Assembly (NCBI GenBank): GCA_024690665.1
Contig: JAILOU010000033.1
Coordinates: 60,155-124,154 of the forward strand
Source of the DNA: Eubacterium sp.
GTDB taxonomy: Bacteria; Bacillota; Clostridia; Lachnospirales; Lachnospiraceae
DNA length: 64,000 nt
Direction: 5' to 3'
The number at the start of each line of letters is the position of its first letter. Position 1 is the stretch's first letter. The notes under the pieces were generated by a model. That model worked only from the letters and a program-made list of their open reading frames with translations. It was not told the origin of the DNA and did no database searches. This document shows, one piece after another, positions 55,622 to 63,844 of the stretch. The position numbers and the translations under genes are program-made.

Positions 55622-56266
55622 ATGCGACTAAGAAACATACCCGGTGCAACGGAAGAAATCGCACAAAGTAAATACTGTATTCATGACGCCCAACAATATA
55701 AAGGAAACTGGAGTAATTTTTGGGGAAATAATCATCCCATTCATATAGAAGTAGGCATGGGAAAGGGGCAATTCATCATGGATCTTGCCAAACTTCATCC
55801 TGATATTAATTACATTGGAATTGAAAAATATTCAAGTGTTTTGCTACGAGGCCTTCAGAAAATGGAAATAGAACCTCTTGATAATGTCCGATTCATTCGA
55901 ATGGATGCAGAATACATCTGCGATTTCTTTGGGGAAAATGATGTCGACCGCATCTATCTTAATTTTTCCGATCCGTGGCCTAAGGACCGTCATGCAAGAA
56001 GACGTCTGACCTCGCATCAATTTTTAGAACGCTATGACACCTTTTTAATATCCGATGGGCATATTGAGTTTAAGACTGATAACGACGGCCTGTTTCAGTT
56101 CTCTCTTGATGAGGCAAATGAATCTGAAACGTGGCATATCGATGCTCACACCTGGGATCTTCACAACGACCAGGCTATGTGTGAAGGAAATGTTATGACA
56201 GAATACGAAAAAAAATTCTCTGAGATGGGACATCCCATTCACAAAATGATTCTTTCGAGATCATAG
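55622..56266 (+). CDS. trmB: tRNA (guanine46-N7)-methyltransferase
   Basis: A 214-residue enzyme with HIEVGMGKGQFI as the SAM site, IGIEKYSSVLLRGLQK, and the catalytic-site segment YLNFSDPWPKDRHARRRL. It methylates G46 in tRNA. Promoter and partner genes are not clear; it is divergent from the dacF-like gene and followed by a terminator. Confidence 0.96.
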   Translation: MRLRNIPGATEEIAQSKYCIHDAQQYKGNWSNFWGNNHPIHIEVGMGKGQFIMDLAKLHPDINYIGIEKYSSVLLRGLQKMEIEPLDNVRFIRMDAEYICDFFGENDVDRIYLNFSDPWPKDRHARRRLTSHQFLERYDTFLISDGHIEFKTDNDGLFQFSLDEANESETWHIDAHTWDLHNDQAMCEGNVMTEYEKKFSEMGHPIHKMILSRS

Positions 56267-56280
56267 TAAAACATAACAAA

Positions 56281-56311
56281 AGCCAAAGCAATACAATGCT
56301 TTGGCTTATAT
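56281..56311. terminator. bidirectional terminator
   Basis: AGCCAAAGCA pairs with TGCTTTGGCT, followed by T-rich sequence, between convergent trmB and the DegV gene. Confidence 0.85.
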
Positions 56312-56313
56312 TT

Positions 56314-57171
56314 TTAACCTTCTTCAGCAAATCCCGATAATCCAATTGCTCCCGGACCACCGTGACAGGAAATGACGCATCCACATACCGTATAGCGAAT
56401 TTTCTCAAATCCCATCTCTTTTGCTTTTTCTGTCATCATATCGAGGATTTTAGAATCAAGTCCTACCGTAGACATCAGATAAATGACTTTTTTACTTAAC
56501 TTATTGTCCTTAATAAATTCTTCCATATAATTAAGTGCAACTGCTTTCATAGAACCCCTGTATTTCTTACCGGCAACCAAAAATCCATTTTCAATATCGA
56601 TCTTCGGTTTAATCTTAAGAAGGGTCGCTCCCAGGTACTGTGCATTTGAAACTCGTCCACCAGCTTTTAGATATTCAAGCGCCGTCGGTAAAAATGTCGT
56701 TCTAATCCGTTTTACCAATGCTCTTAGTTCTGATACCAGTTCCTTTACTCCAATCTCCGGTCGTTCTTCTATAATCTCTGCAGCGCGAACAGCAATTGAC
56801 GCCGTTCCTCCTGTAACGGACAAGGAATCGACTACCGTTACATTATTAAATTCTTTTGCTGCCAACTGCGCATGATGACAAGTTGACGATGCATTTGATG
56901 AATATGCAACATTGATAATCTCGCATCCTGGATTCTCTCGATTTAAGCGGTCGAAAAACTGCTCATATTGATGTACATTGGCAGCTGTTGTAGAAGGAAT
57001 CTTTTTTGTCCGGTTATAATATTCGTATACAGATTCAATCGGAATACTTCCATCCATGTATACGGTATCATCCATAATAACACCTAGAGGGATTACTTCA
57101 ATATGAAACCGCTCGATTAGTTCTTTTGATAAATCCGCTCCGCTGTCAGTAGTTACAATTATTTTCTTCAT
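56314..57171 (-). CDS. DegV family fatty-acid-binding protein
   Basis: A 285-residue DegV protein: ITTDSGADLSKELIERFHIEVIPLGVIMDD at the start, then SSNASSTCHHAQLAA and GGTASIAVRAAE. Members bind a fatty acid in a deep pocket, and some (FakB) present it to the kinase FakA. No fakA-like gene is nearby, so the partner is unknown. Confidence 0.92.
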   Translation of the reverse strand: MKKIIVTTDSGADLSKELIERFHIEVIPLGVIMDDTVYMDGSIPIESVYEYYNRTKKIPSTTAANVHQYEQFFDRLNRENPGCEIINVAYSSNASSTCHHAQLAAKEFNNVTVVDSLSVTGGTASIAVRAAEIIEERPEIGVKELVSELRALVKRIRTTFLPTALEYLKAGGRVSNAQYLGATLLKIKPKIDIENGFLVAGKKYRGSMKAVALNYMEEFIKDNKLSKKVIYLMSTVGLDSKILDMMTEKAKEMGFEKIRYTVCGCVISCHGGPGAIGLSGFAEEG

Positions 57172-57294
57172 TCAAGTTCTCCCTACAAATATTTCTAATT
57201 CCACTTTAATTCTATCAGACCACACATTTATCCACAACATAGGAATATCGTTTCATAGAAATTTTATCATTTATTAACAAAATAGGACATACTA

Positions 57295-57316
57295 TTCTAA
57301 CAAATCCGTGTTAGAA
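57295..57316. promoter_or_regulatory. dyad upstream of the alarmone synthetase gene
   Basis: TTCTAACA-aatccg-TGTTAGAA is a perfect 8-bp dyad, about 45 bases before the start codon. It could be an operator; no strong promoter was seen. Confidence 0.35.
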
Positions 57317-57361
57317 TGATTTTGCTAAATAAAATTAGACTAAAAAAGTGAGGCTTATTTT

Positions 57362-58123
57362 ATGGAAGAATTAAATATGGATGAGTATATAGATGAATTT
57401 AGCACCGGAGATGAATCACAAGAGTCCAATACCGATTTGACTTCTCTTGTAACATTTACCAACTATGATGTTGTACTTAATACCACCATGCAGTTACAAC
57501 AACTGATGGTTATGTATGAAGCCGGTATCGATCATGTCGAAACAAAACTAGAGATTTTAAATAAAGAATTCCAGGTTAAGAAAAACCGCAATCCCATTGC
57601 TTCAATTTCCTCTCGTGTAAAGGAACCAATGAGCATTATGGAGAAATTGCAGCGAAAAGGATATCCGGTTACCATGGAGAATCTCATGACCAAGATTTTC
57701 GATATTGCCGGCGTTCGTATCACCTGCCCTTTCATATCTGACATCTACGACGTTGCTAATATACTACTTAGTCATGATGATATTCATCTGATTGAATTAA
57801 AAGATTACATCAAAAACCCTAAGGAAAATGGATATCGTTCCCTTCATCTTGTGGTAGACGTGGAAGTCTTTTTCTCAGAACAAAAAAAGCGGGTTCCTGT
57901 AGAAATTCAGATTAGAACAATCGCAATGGACTTTTGGGCAGCACTTGAACATCAGATGACCTACAAACAAGGTTTCGAAATTCCACCGGAGATCTATAAC
58001 GAGCTTCGAGACTGTGCAACTGTTATATCCAATACTGATGAACGAATGCAGCGAATTGCAAATGTTCTCCCATCCTTTGACAAAGATGACAACTACAATA
58101 TTATCGATCAGGATGATATATAA
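57362..58123 (+). CDS. small alarmone synthetase (RelQ/YjbM-like GTP pyrophosphokinase)
   Basis: A 253-residue RelA/SpoT synthetase domain without hydrolase or TGS domains, so it is a stand-alone small alarmone synthetase. Conserved segments are IFDIAGVRITCPFISDIYDVANILL, YIKNPKENGYRSLHLVV and VPVEIQIRTIAMDFWAALEHQMTYK. It makes (p)ppGpp. Normally such enzymes are controlled by transcription, and a dyad lies upstream. It ends at its own terminator. Confidence 0.93.
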   Translation: MEELNMDEYIDEFSTGDESQESNTDLTSLVTFTNYDVVLNTTMQLQQLMVMYEAGIDHVETKLEILNKEFQVKKNRNPIASISSRVKEPMSIMEKLQRKGYPVTMENLMTKIFDIAGVRITCPFISDIYDVANILLSHDDIHLIELKDYIKNPKENGYRSLHLVVDVEVFFSEQKKRVPVEIQIRTIAMDFWAALEHQMTYKQGFEIPPEIYNELRDCATVISNTDERMQRIANVLPSFDKDDNYNIIDQDDI

Positions 58124-58153
58124 AAAAATCATGGACATAAGTCCATGATTTTT
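58124..58153 (+). terminator. terminator of the alarmone synthetase gene
   Basis: AAAAATCATGGAC pairs with GTCCATGATTTTT and is followed by more Ts. Confidence 0.88.
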
Positions 58154-58182
58154 TTTACCTGAATTAATTTTCACTGACAAAT

Positions 58183-58229
58183 GAAAAACGCCAACCCCAT
58201 AGCTCAGGTGTCTATGAAACCGACGTTTT
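58183..58229 (-). terminator. terminator of tRNA-Lys
   Basis: On the minus strand AACGTCGGTTTCATAG pairs with CTATGGGGTTGGCGTT over 16 positions using G-U pairs, followed by TTT. The pairing works only on the minus strand, which is the tRNA strand. Confidence 0.75.
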
Positions 58230-58238
58230 TGTCTGAAT

Positions 58239-58310
58239 GCGCCTCCAGGGGCTCGAACCCTGCACACCCTGATTAAGAGTCAGGTGCTCTACCAAATGAG
58301 CTAGAGGCGC
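58239..58310 (-). tRNA. tRNA-Lys (CUU)
   Basis: A 72-base cloverleaf on the minus strand. The acceptor GCGCCTC pairs with GAGGCGC, the T-arm contains GGTTCGAGCC and the anticodon loop CTCTTAA gives the anticodon CUU (lysine). CCA is not encoded. Its own promoter and terminator are present. Confidence 0.95.
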
Positions 58311-58345
58311 GTATTTAGTTGATGTTGTTTGTCACAACAAAAATG

Positions 58346-58374
58346 ATTATATAGCAATTTTATGGCTTTTGCAA
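58346..58374 (-). promoter_or_regulatory. promoter of tRNA-Lys
   Basis: TTGCAA and TATAAT are 17 bases apart on the minus strand, about 36 bases before the tRNA. Confidence 0.75.
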
Positions 58375-58384
58375 CCCCTTTTTT

Positions 58385-58416
58385 AAAAAAATCGGGGAAT
58401 TTTTTTCTTCCCCGAT
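58385..58416 (-). terminator. terminator of the repeat membrane protein gene
   Basis: ATCGGGGAA pairs with TTCCCCGAT and is followed by a T run on the minus strand, 28 bases after the stop. Confidence 0.85.
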
Positions 58417-58443
58417 TTTCTCATTAATTTCGTATCTTATGTC

Positions 58444-59886
58444 CTACATATTTGCCAGCAATGCTGCGATTTCATCCGGTGTCATCACCTTATTTGGATC
58501 GGACAGATCCGGCATTGGCGGCTTTTCTTCTGCAGCCGGTTCCGGCTCAGGTTCTGGCTCTGCAACAGGTTCTTCTGCCTCTGCATTTGCTCCTTCTACC
58601 AACGCAGCAATTTCTTCCGGTGACATCATCTTATTCGGGTCATCTGATACCGGTTCGATCTTTGGTTCTTCGACTATCGGCTCTTCGACTACCGCTTCTT
58701 CCACTACCGGTTCTTCTACTGCCGGCTCTTCGGCTGCTGCATTTGCTCCTTCTAACAATGCCGCGATATCTTCCGGTGACATCATCTTATTCGGGTCATC
58801 TGATACCGGTTCGATCTTTGTTTCTTCTACTATCGGCTCTTCAACTGCCGCTTCTTCCACTACCGGTTCTTCAGCTGCCGGCTCCTCGGCTGCTGCATTT
58901 GCTCCTTCTAATAATGCCGCGATATCTTCCGGTGACATCATCTTATTCGGGTCATCTGATACCGGTTCAATCTTTGGCTCTTCGACTGCCGCTTCTTCCA
59001 CTACCGGTTCTTCAGCTGCCGCCTCTTCCATTGCCACTTCCTCTACTACAGGTTCTTCCACAGCTGCTTCTTCCTTCATCGGCTCTTCTGCCGCCACCTC
59101 TTCTTCCATAAGAACCGGACCATCATCCACTTCTTCCGGAACAATATTCTCAGGTTCCATCTCCGTTGTAACTTCAATCAGGGATTCTTCTTCTTGTTCT
59201 GCTTCCATCGGCACTTCTTCCATAACAGGCTCTTCTTGCACAGCCGTTTCTATTCCTGCCGGCATCACCGGAGCAGGTGTCGGAGCCGCCATCGCCTGTG
59301 CCGGCATCACAGCTACCGAATGATTCATAATCTCACTGCGAAGATTAAGTTCCATCTCCTTTAATGCATTTTGCAAATCTGTTTTAATAGAAGAAATCTG
59401 CATCTCTAATTCTGCTCTGTAGTCAGAATTATCAGCCGGCACCAGTGCATCCATCTTCTGTTCCATCTCATCTACGCGAGCATTCATCTTCTGCAAAAGT
59501 GCCTTTCCAACGGAACGCTCATTCGACATTACTTCATGCATGAGCTTTTTATTTTTATCATCAATAAGATCAAAATTATGATCGAGCTGTCCGAAGCTTT
59601 TTCTTTCCATAAGATAGGAAGCTTTTTGTGCCTTCTCAATCTGATCGTAATGTTCCATCATTTGATCAATTGTTCTATGATGTATCTTCACAAGTTCAGA
59701 AGTGAAGATTCCCACCGCGATAAGTGCAATGATTGCAAACACCCCGATATACAGGAGGTTATAGGAATAATTTAACATAAAATAAATTTCAAATAACACG
59801 GCTGCAATCGCAATAATGATGGAAAAAACTATTGCTATTGAATCGTTACTTTTCTTTGCTTTATTCGCATCTTTCTTTTCTCTCAT
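58444..59886 (-). CDS. membrane protein with coiled coil and four FliM-like peptide repeats
   Basis: Two membrane helices (IAIVFSIIIAIAAVLFEIYF and the next segment) are followed by a coiled-coil region (about 80-200) and an acidic Glu/Pro/Val-rich region. The last 170 residues hold the peptide DPNKMMSPEDIAALLEG three times at a 52-residue spacing (156 bases) and a fourth form (DPNKVMTPDEIAALLANM) at the C-terminus. These resemble the SQ(D/E)EIDALL peptide at the N-terminus of FliM/FliY. I start at 59886 (MREKKDANK) after GGAAGGG. Function unknown; no flagellar gene is nearby. Confidence 0.78.
   Translation of the reverse strand: MREKKDANKAKKSNDSIAIVFSIIIAIAAVLFEIYFMLNYSYNLLYIGVFAIIALIAVGIFTSELVKIHHRTIDQMMEHYDQIEKAQKASYLMERKSFGQLDHNFDLIDDKNKKLMHEVMSNERSVGKALLQKMNARVDEMEQKMDALVPADNSDYRAELEMQISSIKTDLQNALKEMELNLRSEIMNHSVAVMPAQAMAAPTPAPVMPAGIETAVQEEPVMEEVPMEAEQEEESLIEVTTEMEPENIVPEEVDDGPVLMEEEVAAEEPMKEEAAVEEPVVEEVAMEEAAAEEPVVEEAAVEEPKIEPVSDDPNKMMSPEDIAALLEGANAAAEEPAAEEPVVEEAAVEEPIVEETKIEPVSDDPNKMMSPEDIAALLEGANAAAEEPAVEEPVVEEAVVEEPIVEEPKIEPVSDDPNKMMSPEEIAALVEGANAEAEEPVAEPEPEPEPAAEEKPPMPDLSDPNKVMTPDEIAALLANM
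58560..59000 (-). repeat. tandem 156-bp coding repeats
   Basis: Three near-identical units spaced 156 bases apart within the repeat membrane protein gene; the block CTTCCGGTGACATCATCTTA recurs in each. They encode the FliM-like peptides and their acidic spacers. Confidence 0.8.
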
Positions 59887-60031
59887 AATCGAATCCCTTC
59901 CCAATTATGTCAATTTGCATAATCTGCTATTTTCATTTTATGCTACTTTATTACCATAAGCAATCCCTTCTTACATATTTTTCGGCATAATAATGAAAAA
60001 TTTTATCTATATTATATTTTTTTGCAAATAG

Positions 60032-60069
60032 AAAAAGCCATAGCAGCCTCCAAAAACTGCTATGACTTT
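60032..60069 (-). terminator. terminator of modABC
   Basis: CATAGCAG pairs with CTGCTATG, with a T run following on the minus strand, shortly after the modC stop. Confidence 0.85.
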
Positions 60070-60073
60070 GTGA

Positions 60074-61117
60074 TTATCTTAAAAACAATAAAGATTCTTC
60101 CGGAAAATAAATGAATACATTTCCCGCCTCATATAACCGTTGCACTTCGTCCTTTGGCAATAAAAGACGCACAAAATGCTCCTTTCCCGTCCCTGAATCT
60201 AAAACGAGCTCACTTTCAAACTGTTCCTCGAAGATATGATTCGCTCGAAAGCAAAATTCATTGTCTACATTATTGGAAATGGTTCCGGCCTTGATATAAT
60301 GGGCACGAATTCCCACATACTTCGTCTCTTCCGGTATCTGCCTTTGCAGATGTAACCTCATCTTCCACATCGGGATTTCAATCTCATGCTCTGAAATCCG
60401 ATTGGCCCGCTCAATGTTTCGAACTCCTGATATTCGTGCAGCCGCCAGTGTCTTAGGATCAGCAAAGAAATCCATCTTCTCTTGTACCGTCTCAACCTGT
60501 CCGTGATTAATCACACAAACACTGTCACACAGATGATATACCTCATCACGATTGTGAGAGACGAATAAAACCGTCTTTTTCACTTCCTTTAGTAAATCAA
60601 GAAGTTCTTCTTCCATCTGCCATTTTAGATGACTGTCAAGCGCAGACAGCGGTTCATCTAAAAGAAGAATTTCCGGCTTGGATGCCAGCATTCTTGCAAG
60701 TGCCACTCTCTGCTTTTGTCCTCCGGACAACTGACTTGGAAGGTGCTGTTCAAGCCCTTCTAAGCGATAGTTTTTGATATAGGATTGTATTTCATCCCTA
60801 TCCGGGTTTTTACCCATACCAACCGCAATATTTTTTTCCACCGTCATATTCGGAAACAGAGCATAATCCTGGAACATATATCCAACGCGTCTTTTTTGCG
60901 GTGGAAGATTAATTTTTTGCTCGGAATCAAATAGCACACGATCATTCAGCACAATTCTGCCTTCATCCGGCGTTTCAATCCCGGCAATACATTTAAGCGT
61001 CATACTCTTTCCACATCCGGATGCTCCAAGCAGTGCAAATACTTCTACATCTGCATCGAATGTCACATCCAGCCTAAATTTACCAATTTTCTTTTTTATA
61101 CTCACACTTAAGGACAT
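60074..61117 (-). CDS. modC: molybdate ABC transporter ATP-binding protein
   Basis: A 347-residue ABC ATPase with Walker [10 protein letters not shown], signature [15 protein letters not shown] and Walker [16 protein letters not shown]. The last 100 residues form an extra regulatory domain as in ModC-type proteins. It powers molybdate uptake with ModB, its gene being 14 bases upstream. Sulfate or tungstate specificity cannot be excluded from this subunit alone. Confidence 0.88.
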   Translation of the reverse strand: MSLSVSIKKKIGKFRLDVTFDADVEVFALLGASGCGKSMTLKCIAGIETPDEGRIVLNDRVLFDSEQKINLPPQKRRVGYMFQDYALFPNMTVEKNIAVGMGKNPDRDEIQSYIKNYRLEGLEQHLPSQLSGGQKQRVALARMLASKPEILLLDEPLSALDSHLKWQMEEELLDLLKEVKKTVLFVSHNRDEVYHLCDSVCVINHGQVETVQEKMDFFADPKTLAAARISGVRNIERANRISEHEIEIPMWKMRLHLQRQIPEETKYVGIRAHYIKAGTISNNVDNEFCFRANHIFEEQFESELVLDSGTGKEHFVRLLLPKDEVQRLYEAGNVFIYFPEESLLFLR

Positions 61118-61131
61118 TTATTCACCTCAAA

Positions 61132-61836
61132 CTACCAGCGCGAAACATTTTTCATGTTCTTACCGGAGATTATATTCATCGTTACAATAATTCCAAATGC
61201 AATGATCAGAATAATAATTACCCAGATACCGGCCGTAACATAATCACCGTCCTGGATAACCATTGCGATTTTCTGGGAAATCGTTCCCGTCTTGCCCGGA
61301 ATATTACCTGCAAGCATAGAGGTCGCTCCATATTCACCTAGCGCTCTGGCAAATGTCAAAATCGTTCCGGACATGATACCCGGACCGGCATTTGGCACTA
61401 CAATACGCCAAAAAATCTTCAAATTGGACATTCCAAGTGTCTGTCCCGCATAGATCAGATTCTCGTCGAGCTGTTCAAACGCCGCTCTTGCATTCCGATA
61501 CATCAGTGGAAACGCGATTACAGTTGCCGCAACGACACAGCCAAGCCAGGTCTGCACTACTACTATATCAAATTGTTCATTTAAAAAGATTCCAAGCGGT
61601 CTTCTCTTACTAAACAGTAATAACAGAAAAAATCCGGCAACCGTTGGCGGAAGCACCATCGGTAAGGTCAAGATTCCATCCGCAACCGCCTTTACCTTAT
61701 ATCCGGCATGAACAACCTTTCTTGCGGCAAATATTCCAATAAAAAATGAAATGATTGTCGCTACAACACCGGTTTTTAATGAAATTAAAAGCGGGCTCCA
61801 GTCAAGCGAGCTTAGTAATGTACCTAATTCTTCCAT
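61132..61836 (-). CDS. modB: molybdate ABC transporter permease
   Basis: A 234-residue permease with about five or six membrane helices and the cytoplasmic EAA loop FARALGEYGATSMLAG near residue 165, typical of ModB. It lies between modA (102 bases upstream) and modC. Its partners give the family assignment. Confidence 0.92.
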   Translation of the reverse strand: MEELGTLLSSLDWSPLLISLKTGVVATIISFFIGIFAARKVVHAGYKVKAVADGILTLPMVLPPTVAGFFLLLLFSKRRPLGIFLNEQFDIVVVQTWLGCVVAATVIAFPLMYRNARAAFEQLDENLIYAGQTLGMSNLKIFWRIVVPNAGPGIMSGTILTFARALGEYGATSMLAGNIPGKTGTISQKIAMVIQDGDYVTAGIWVIIILIIAFGIIVTMNIISGKNMKNVSRW

Positions 61837-61938
61837 ATCATAAATCCTCTTTTGTTAATGATAAAATAAGGAGCAGTAAAAACTGCCCCTTATTAATGTA
61901 CCTGTTTTATTATACAATACTTTACTTACATTTACAGA

Positions 61939-62841
61939 TTAATCTTCAACATCTGTATCAAAATAGTAATCCTCAAATACCTGTGTAGCTTCATCTGACT
62001 TAATGTAGTTAATAAAGTCTACTGCTGCTTCTGACTGTGCATCGGAAGCTTCATCATTGGCAATCTGTGCGATTGGGTAAATGATATCGCCTGACAGATC
62101 ATAACTTACAACTTCAAGGATTTCAAGCTTGTCTTCAAGACCATATGTATCTGATTTATATACCATACCAACTTCATTAGAACCTTCTGATACAGCAGAT
62201 GCTGTTGCAGATACATTGGCTGTTTCGTTGATTTCTACTCCGCCAAGTGCATCAGATACTTCCTGTGTTGTATATAAAGAAGCATCTTCAACTTCATCTA
62301 ATACACCACTGTTCATAAGTGCAACTCTTGTATACTTACCTACCGGAACAGTTCCGTCGCAAAGAGCGATTGAAGATGCCTTGCTAAGATCTGCAAGTCC
62401 TGTAACTTCAGTTTCGCTTCCCGGATAAGTTACCACACAAAGCTGGTTGTTAACAACATTATGACGGGTTCCGTCTACTACAAGATTATCCTCATCTTGA
62501 AGCTGATCCATCTGCTTTTGTGCTGCAGAGAAGAATACATCACAAGAAGCTCCTTCTTCAATCTGCTCCATCAATGTTCCGGAACTATCATAGTTTGTAA
62601 GAATCTCAATATCCGGATTCGTCTCATTATACTTTTCAATTAAATCATCTAAAACCGTATTCAAAGATGCTGCTGCGAAAACCGTAATTGTTGTCTTGTC
62701 AGCGTCAGTTTCTGCCGCATCAGATGTAGCACCTTCTGTTGATGATGTAGCTGTCTCACTTGTTGCACTACTGCCGCAACCTGCAAGCATAGAAGCTCCA
62801 AATGCAGCAACCATAAACACACTTAATAACTTTTTCTTCAT
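61939..62841 (-). CDS. modA: molybdate-binding lipoprotein
   Basis: A 300-residue substrate-binding lipoprotein. The signal peptide ends at the lipobox MLAGCGSS; the mature part starts with the ModA pattern ITVFAAASLNTVLDDLIEKYNE and continues with NYDSSGTLMEQIEEGASCDVFFSA. I start at 62841 (MKKKLLSVF), eight bases after GGAGG, instead of the ORF-track 62910. First gene of modABC. It would capture molybdate for the xanthine dehydrogenase-type enzyme. Confidence 0.93.
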   Translation of the reverse strand: MKKKLLSVFMVAAFGASMLAGCGSSATSETATSSTEGATSDAAETDADKTTITVFAAASLNTVLDDLIEKYNETNPDIEILTNYDSSGTLMEQIEEGASCDVFFSAAQKQMDQLQDEDNLVVDGTRHNVVNNQLCVVTYPGSETEVTGLADLSKASSIALCDGTVPVGKYTRVALMNSGVLDEVEDASLYTTQEVSDALGGVEINETANVSATASAVSEGSNEVGMVYKSDTYGLEDKLEILEVVSYDLSGDIIYPIAQIANDEASDAQSEAAVDFINYIKSDEATQVFEDYYFDTDVED

Positions 62842-62867
62842 TTTTATGTCCTCCATATCATAAAATA

Positions 62868-62900
62868 TGAGGGAAATATCCGTATTTAATATCTCCCTCA
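62868..62900 (-). promoter_or_regulatory. inverted repeat in the modA leader
   Basis: TGAGGGA-aATAT...ATATc-TCCCTCA forms a long hairpin or dyad between the modA promoter and its ribosome site. It could be an operator or an RNA control element. It does not look like the known molybdenum cofactor riboswitch, which is much larger. Confidence 0.45.
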
Positions 62901-62914
62901 CTAAACACAAGTGT

Positions 62915-62944
62915 ATTATAATTTGTTTTTGGCATTATTGTCAA
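62915..62944 (-). promoter_or_regulatory. promoter of modABC
   Basis: TTGACA and TATAAT are 18 bases apart on the minus strand, about 75 bases before modA. Confidence 0.8.
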
Positions 62945-63032
62945 TTATTGTTTTGTTTTTTGGCATTTTTACTATAATTAGATTACGATATTCCATTTTA
63001 AACTGATTTTTTCTTCTTTTTTTATCTGTTTC

Positions 63033-63668
63033 TTACAATACAGTTGCAACAAATCGATTTTCTATCTTTTGCAAAGGTTTTAACATGATTCGAGACAGCA
63101 ATCCAACTAAGACCATTGCCGCAACCGTACCTTCCCGAACACCAATTACATGATGCGTGAAGATCAAAGACACTGCAACCGCTATGACAACCAGGCTAAT
63201 ATCAAATATCATCTTCATATTTCCAAATTTCATGTTCGTCACTTTACATACTGCCAGGCAAAAACCCTCTCCTGCTAAAACAGTTGTCTTTGATGTGACA
63301 GCTCCGCTGACACCAATCGCAACCAAGGCTATCCCAATTAGGCAGATAATCCACTGTTGAACGTAATTATGATAGGTAATATGTTGTGTAATCCAAACAC
63401 ATAGATCCGTCAAATACCCGAACACAATTGCCAACGGAAGCTGTATCAGCTGAATCAATTCGTATTTCTTACGCAAGATTAATATCTGCAACAGGATTAA
63501 CACAACGTGCATAAAGATTGTTACATTTCCTATTGTAAATGGCGTAAACTCGCTTACCGCATTTGGAAAACTTGAAATTGGCGAAGTTCCAAGCTGAGCT
63601 TTAACTGAAAATGCTACACCAAAGGACATAATAAACAGACTTACAATTAATATCATCCATCTTTTCAT
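63033..63668 (-). CDS. YczE/YitT-type membrane protein
   Basis: A 211-residue protein with about five membrane helices. The start SFGVAFSVKAQLGTSPISSFPNAVS is the signature of the YczE/YyaS group. The function is not known. It lies between modABC and tRNA-Arg without clear operon partner. Confidence 0.82.
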   Translation of the reverse strand: MKRWMILIVSLFIMSFGVAFSVKAQLGTSPISSFPNAVSEFTPFTIGNVTIFMHVVLILLQILILRKKYELIQLIQLPLAIVFGYLTDLCVWITQHITYHNYVQQWIICLIGIALVAIGVSGAVTSKTTVLAGEGFCLAVCKVTNMKFGNMKMIFDISLVVIAVAVSLIFTHHVIGVREGTVAAMVLVGLLSRIMLKPLQKIENRFVATVL

Positions 63669-63693
63669 TATTCACACTTCTTTCTTTTCATAT

Positions 63694-63725
63694 AAAAAAT
63701 CACTGTAATTAAATACAGTGATTTT
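63694..63725 (-). terminator. terminator of tRNA-Arg
   Basis: AAAATCACTGTA pairs with TACAGTGATTTT, followed by Ts on the minus strand just after the tRNA. Confidence 0.85.
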
Positions 63726-63728
63726 AAC

Positions 63729-63799
63729 GTTCCCAGCGGGAATCGAACCCACAACTAGCGCTTAGGAGGCGCTTGTTATATCCATTTAACTATGAGAAC
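63729..63799 (-). tRNA. tRNA-Arg (CCU)
   Basis: A 71-base cloverleaf on the minus strand. The acceptor GTTCTCA pairs with TGGGAAC with one G-U pair, the T-arm has GGTTCGATTCC, and the loop CTCCTAA gives the anticodon CCU (arginine). CCA is not encoded. Promoter and terminator flank it. Confidence 0.95.
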
Positions 63800-63813
63800 A
63801 ATCCAACTTATAT

Positions 63814-63842
63814 ATAATAGCAAATTATGGACTTGTTCTCAA
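63814..63842 (-). promoter_or_regulatory. promoter of tRNA-Arg
   Basis: TTGAGA and TATTAT are 17 bases apart on the minus strand, 14 bases before the tRNA. Confidence 0.65.
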
Positions 63843-63844
63843 GT

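Noticed and set aside
58560-59000. Regular 156-base repeats considered as a CRISPR array
   Set aside because: The repeats keep reading frame, encode protein and have no unique spacers of CRISPR size; no cas genes are present.
58439-59323. Plus-strand ORF of 294 residues, Ser/Gly/Ala-rich
   Set aside because: It is the shadow of the acidic repeats on the minus strand; the low-complexity sequence and the clear membrane protein on the other strand explain it.
62842-62914. Molybdenum cofactor riboswitch before modA
   Set aside because: The leader is too short and simple for that riboswitch.
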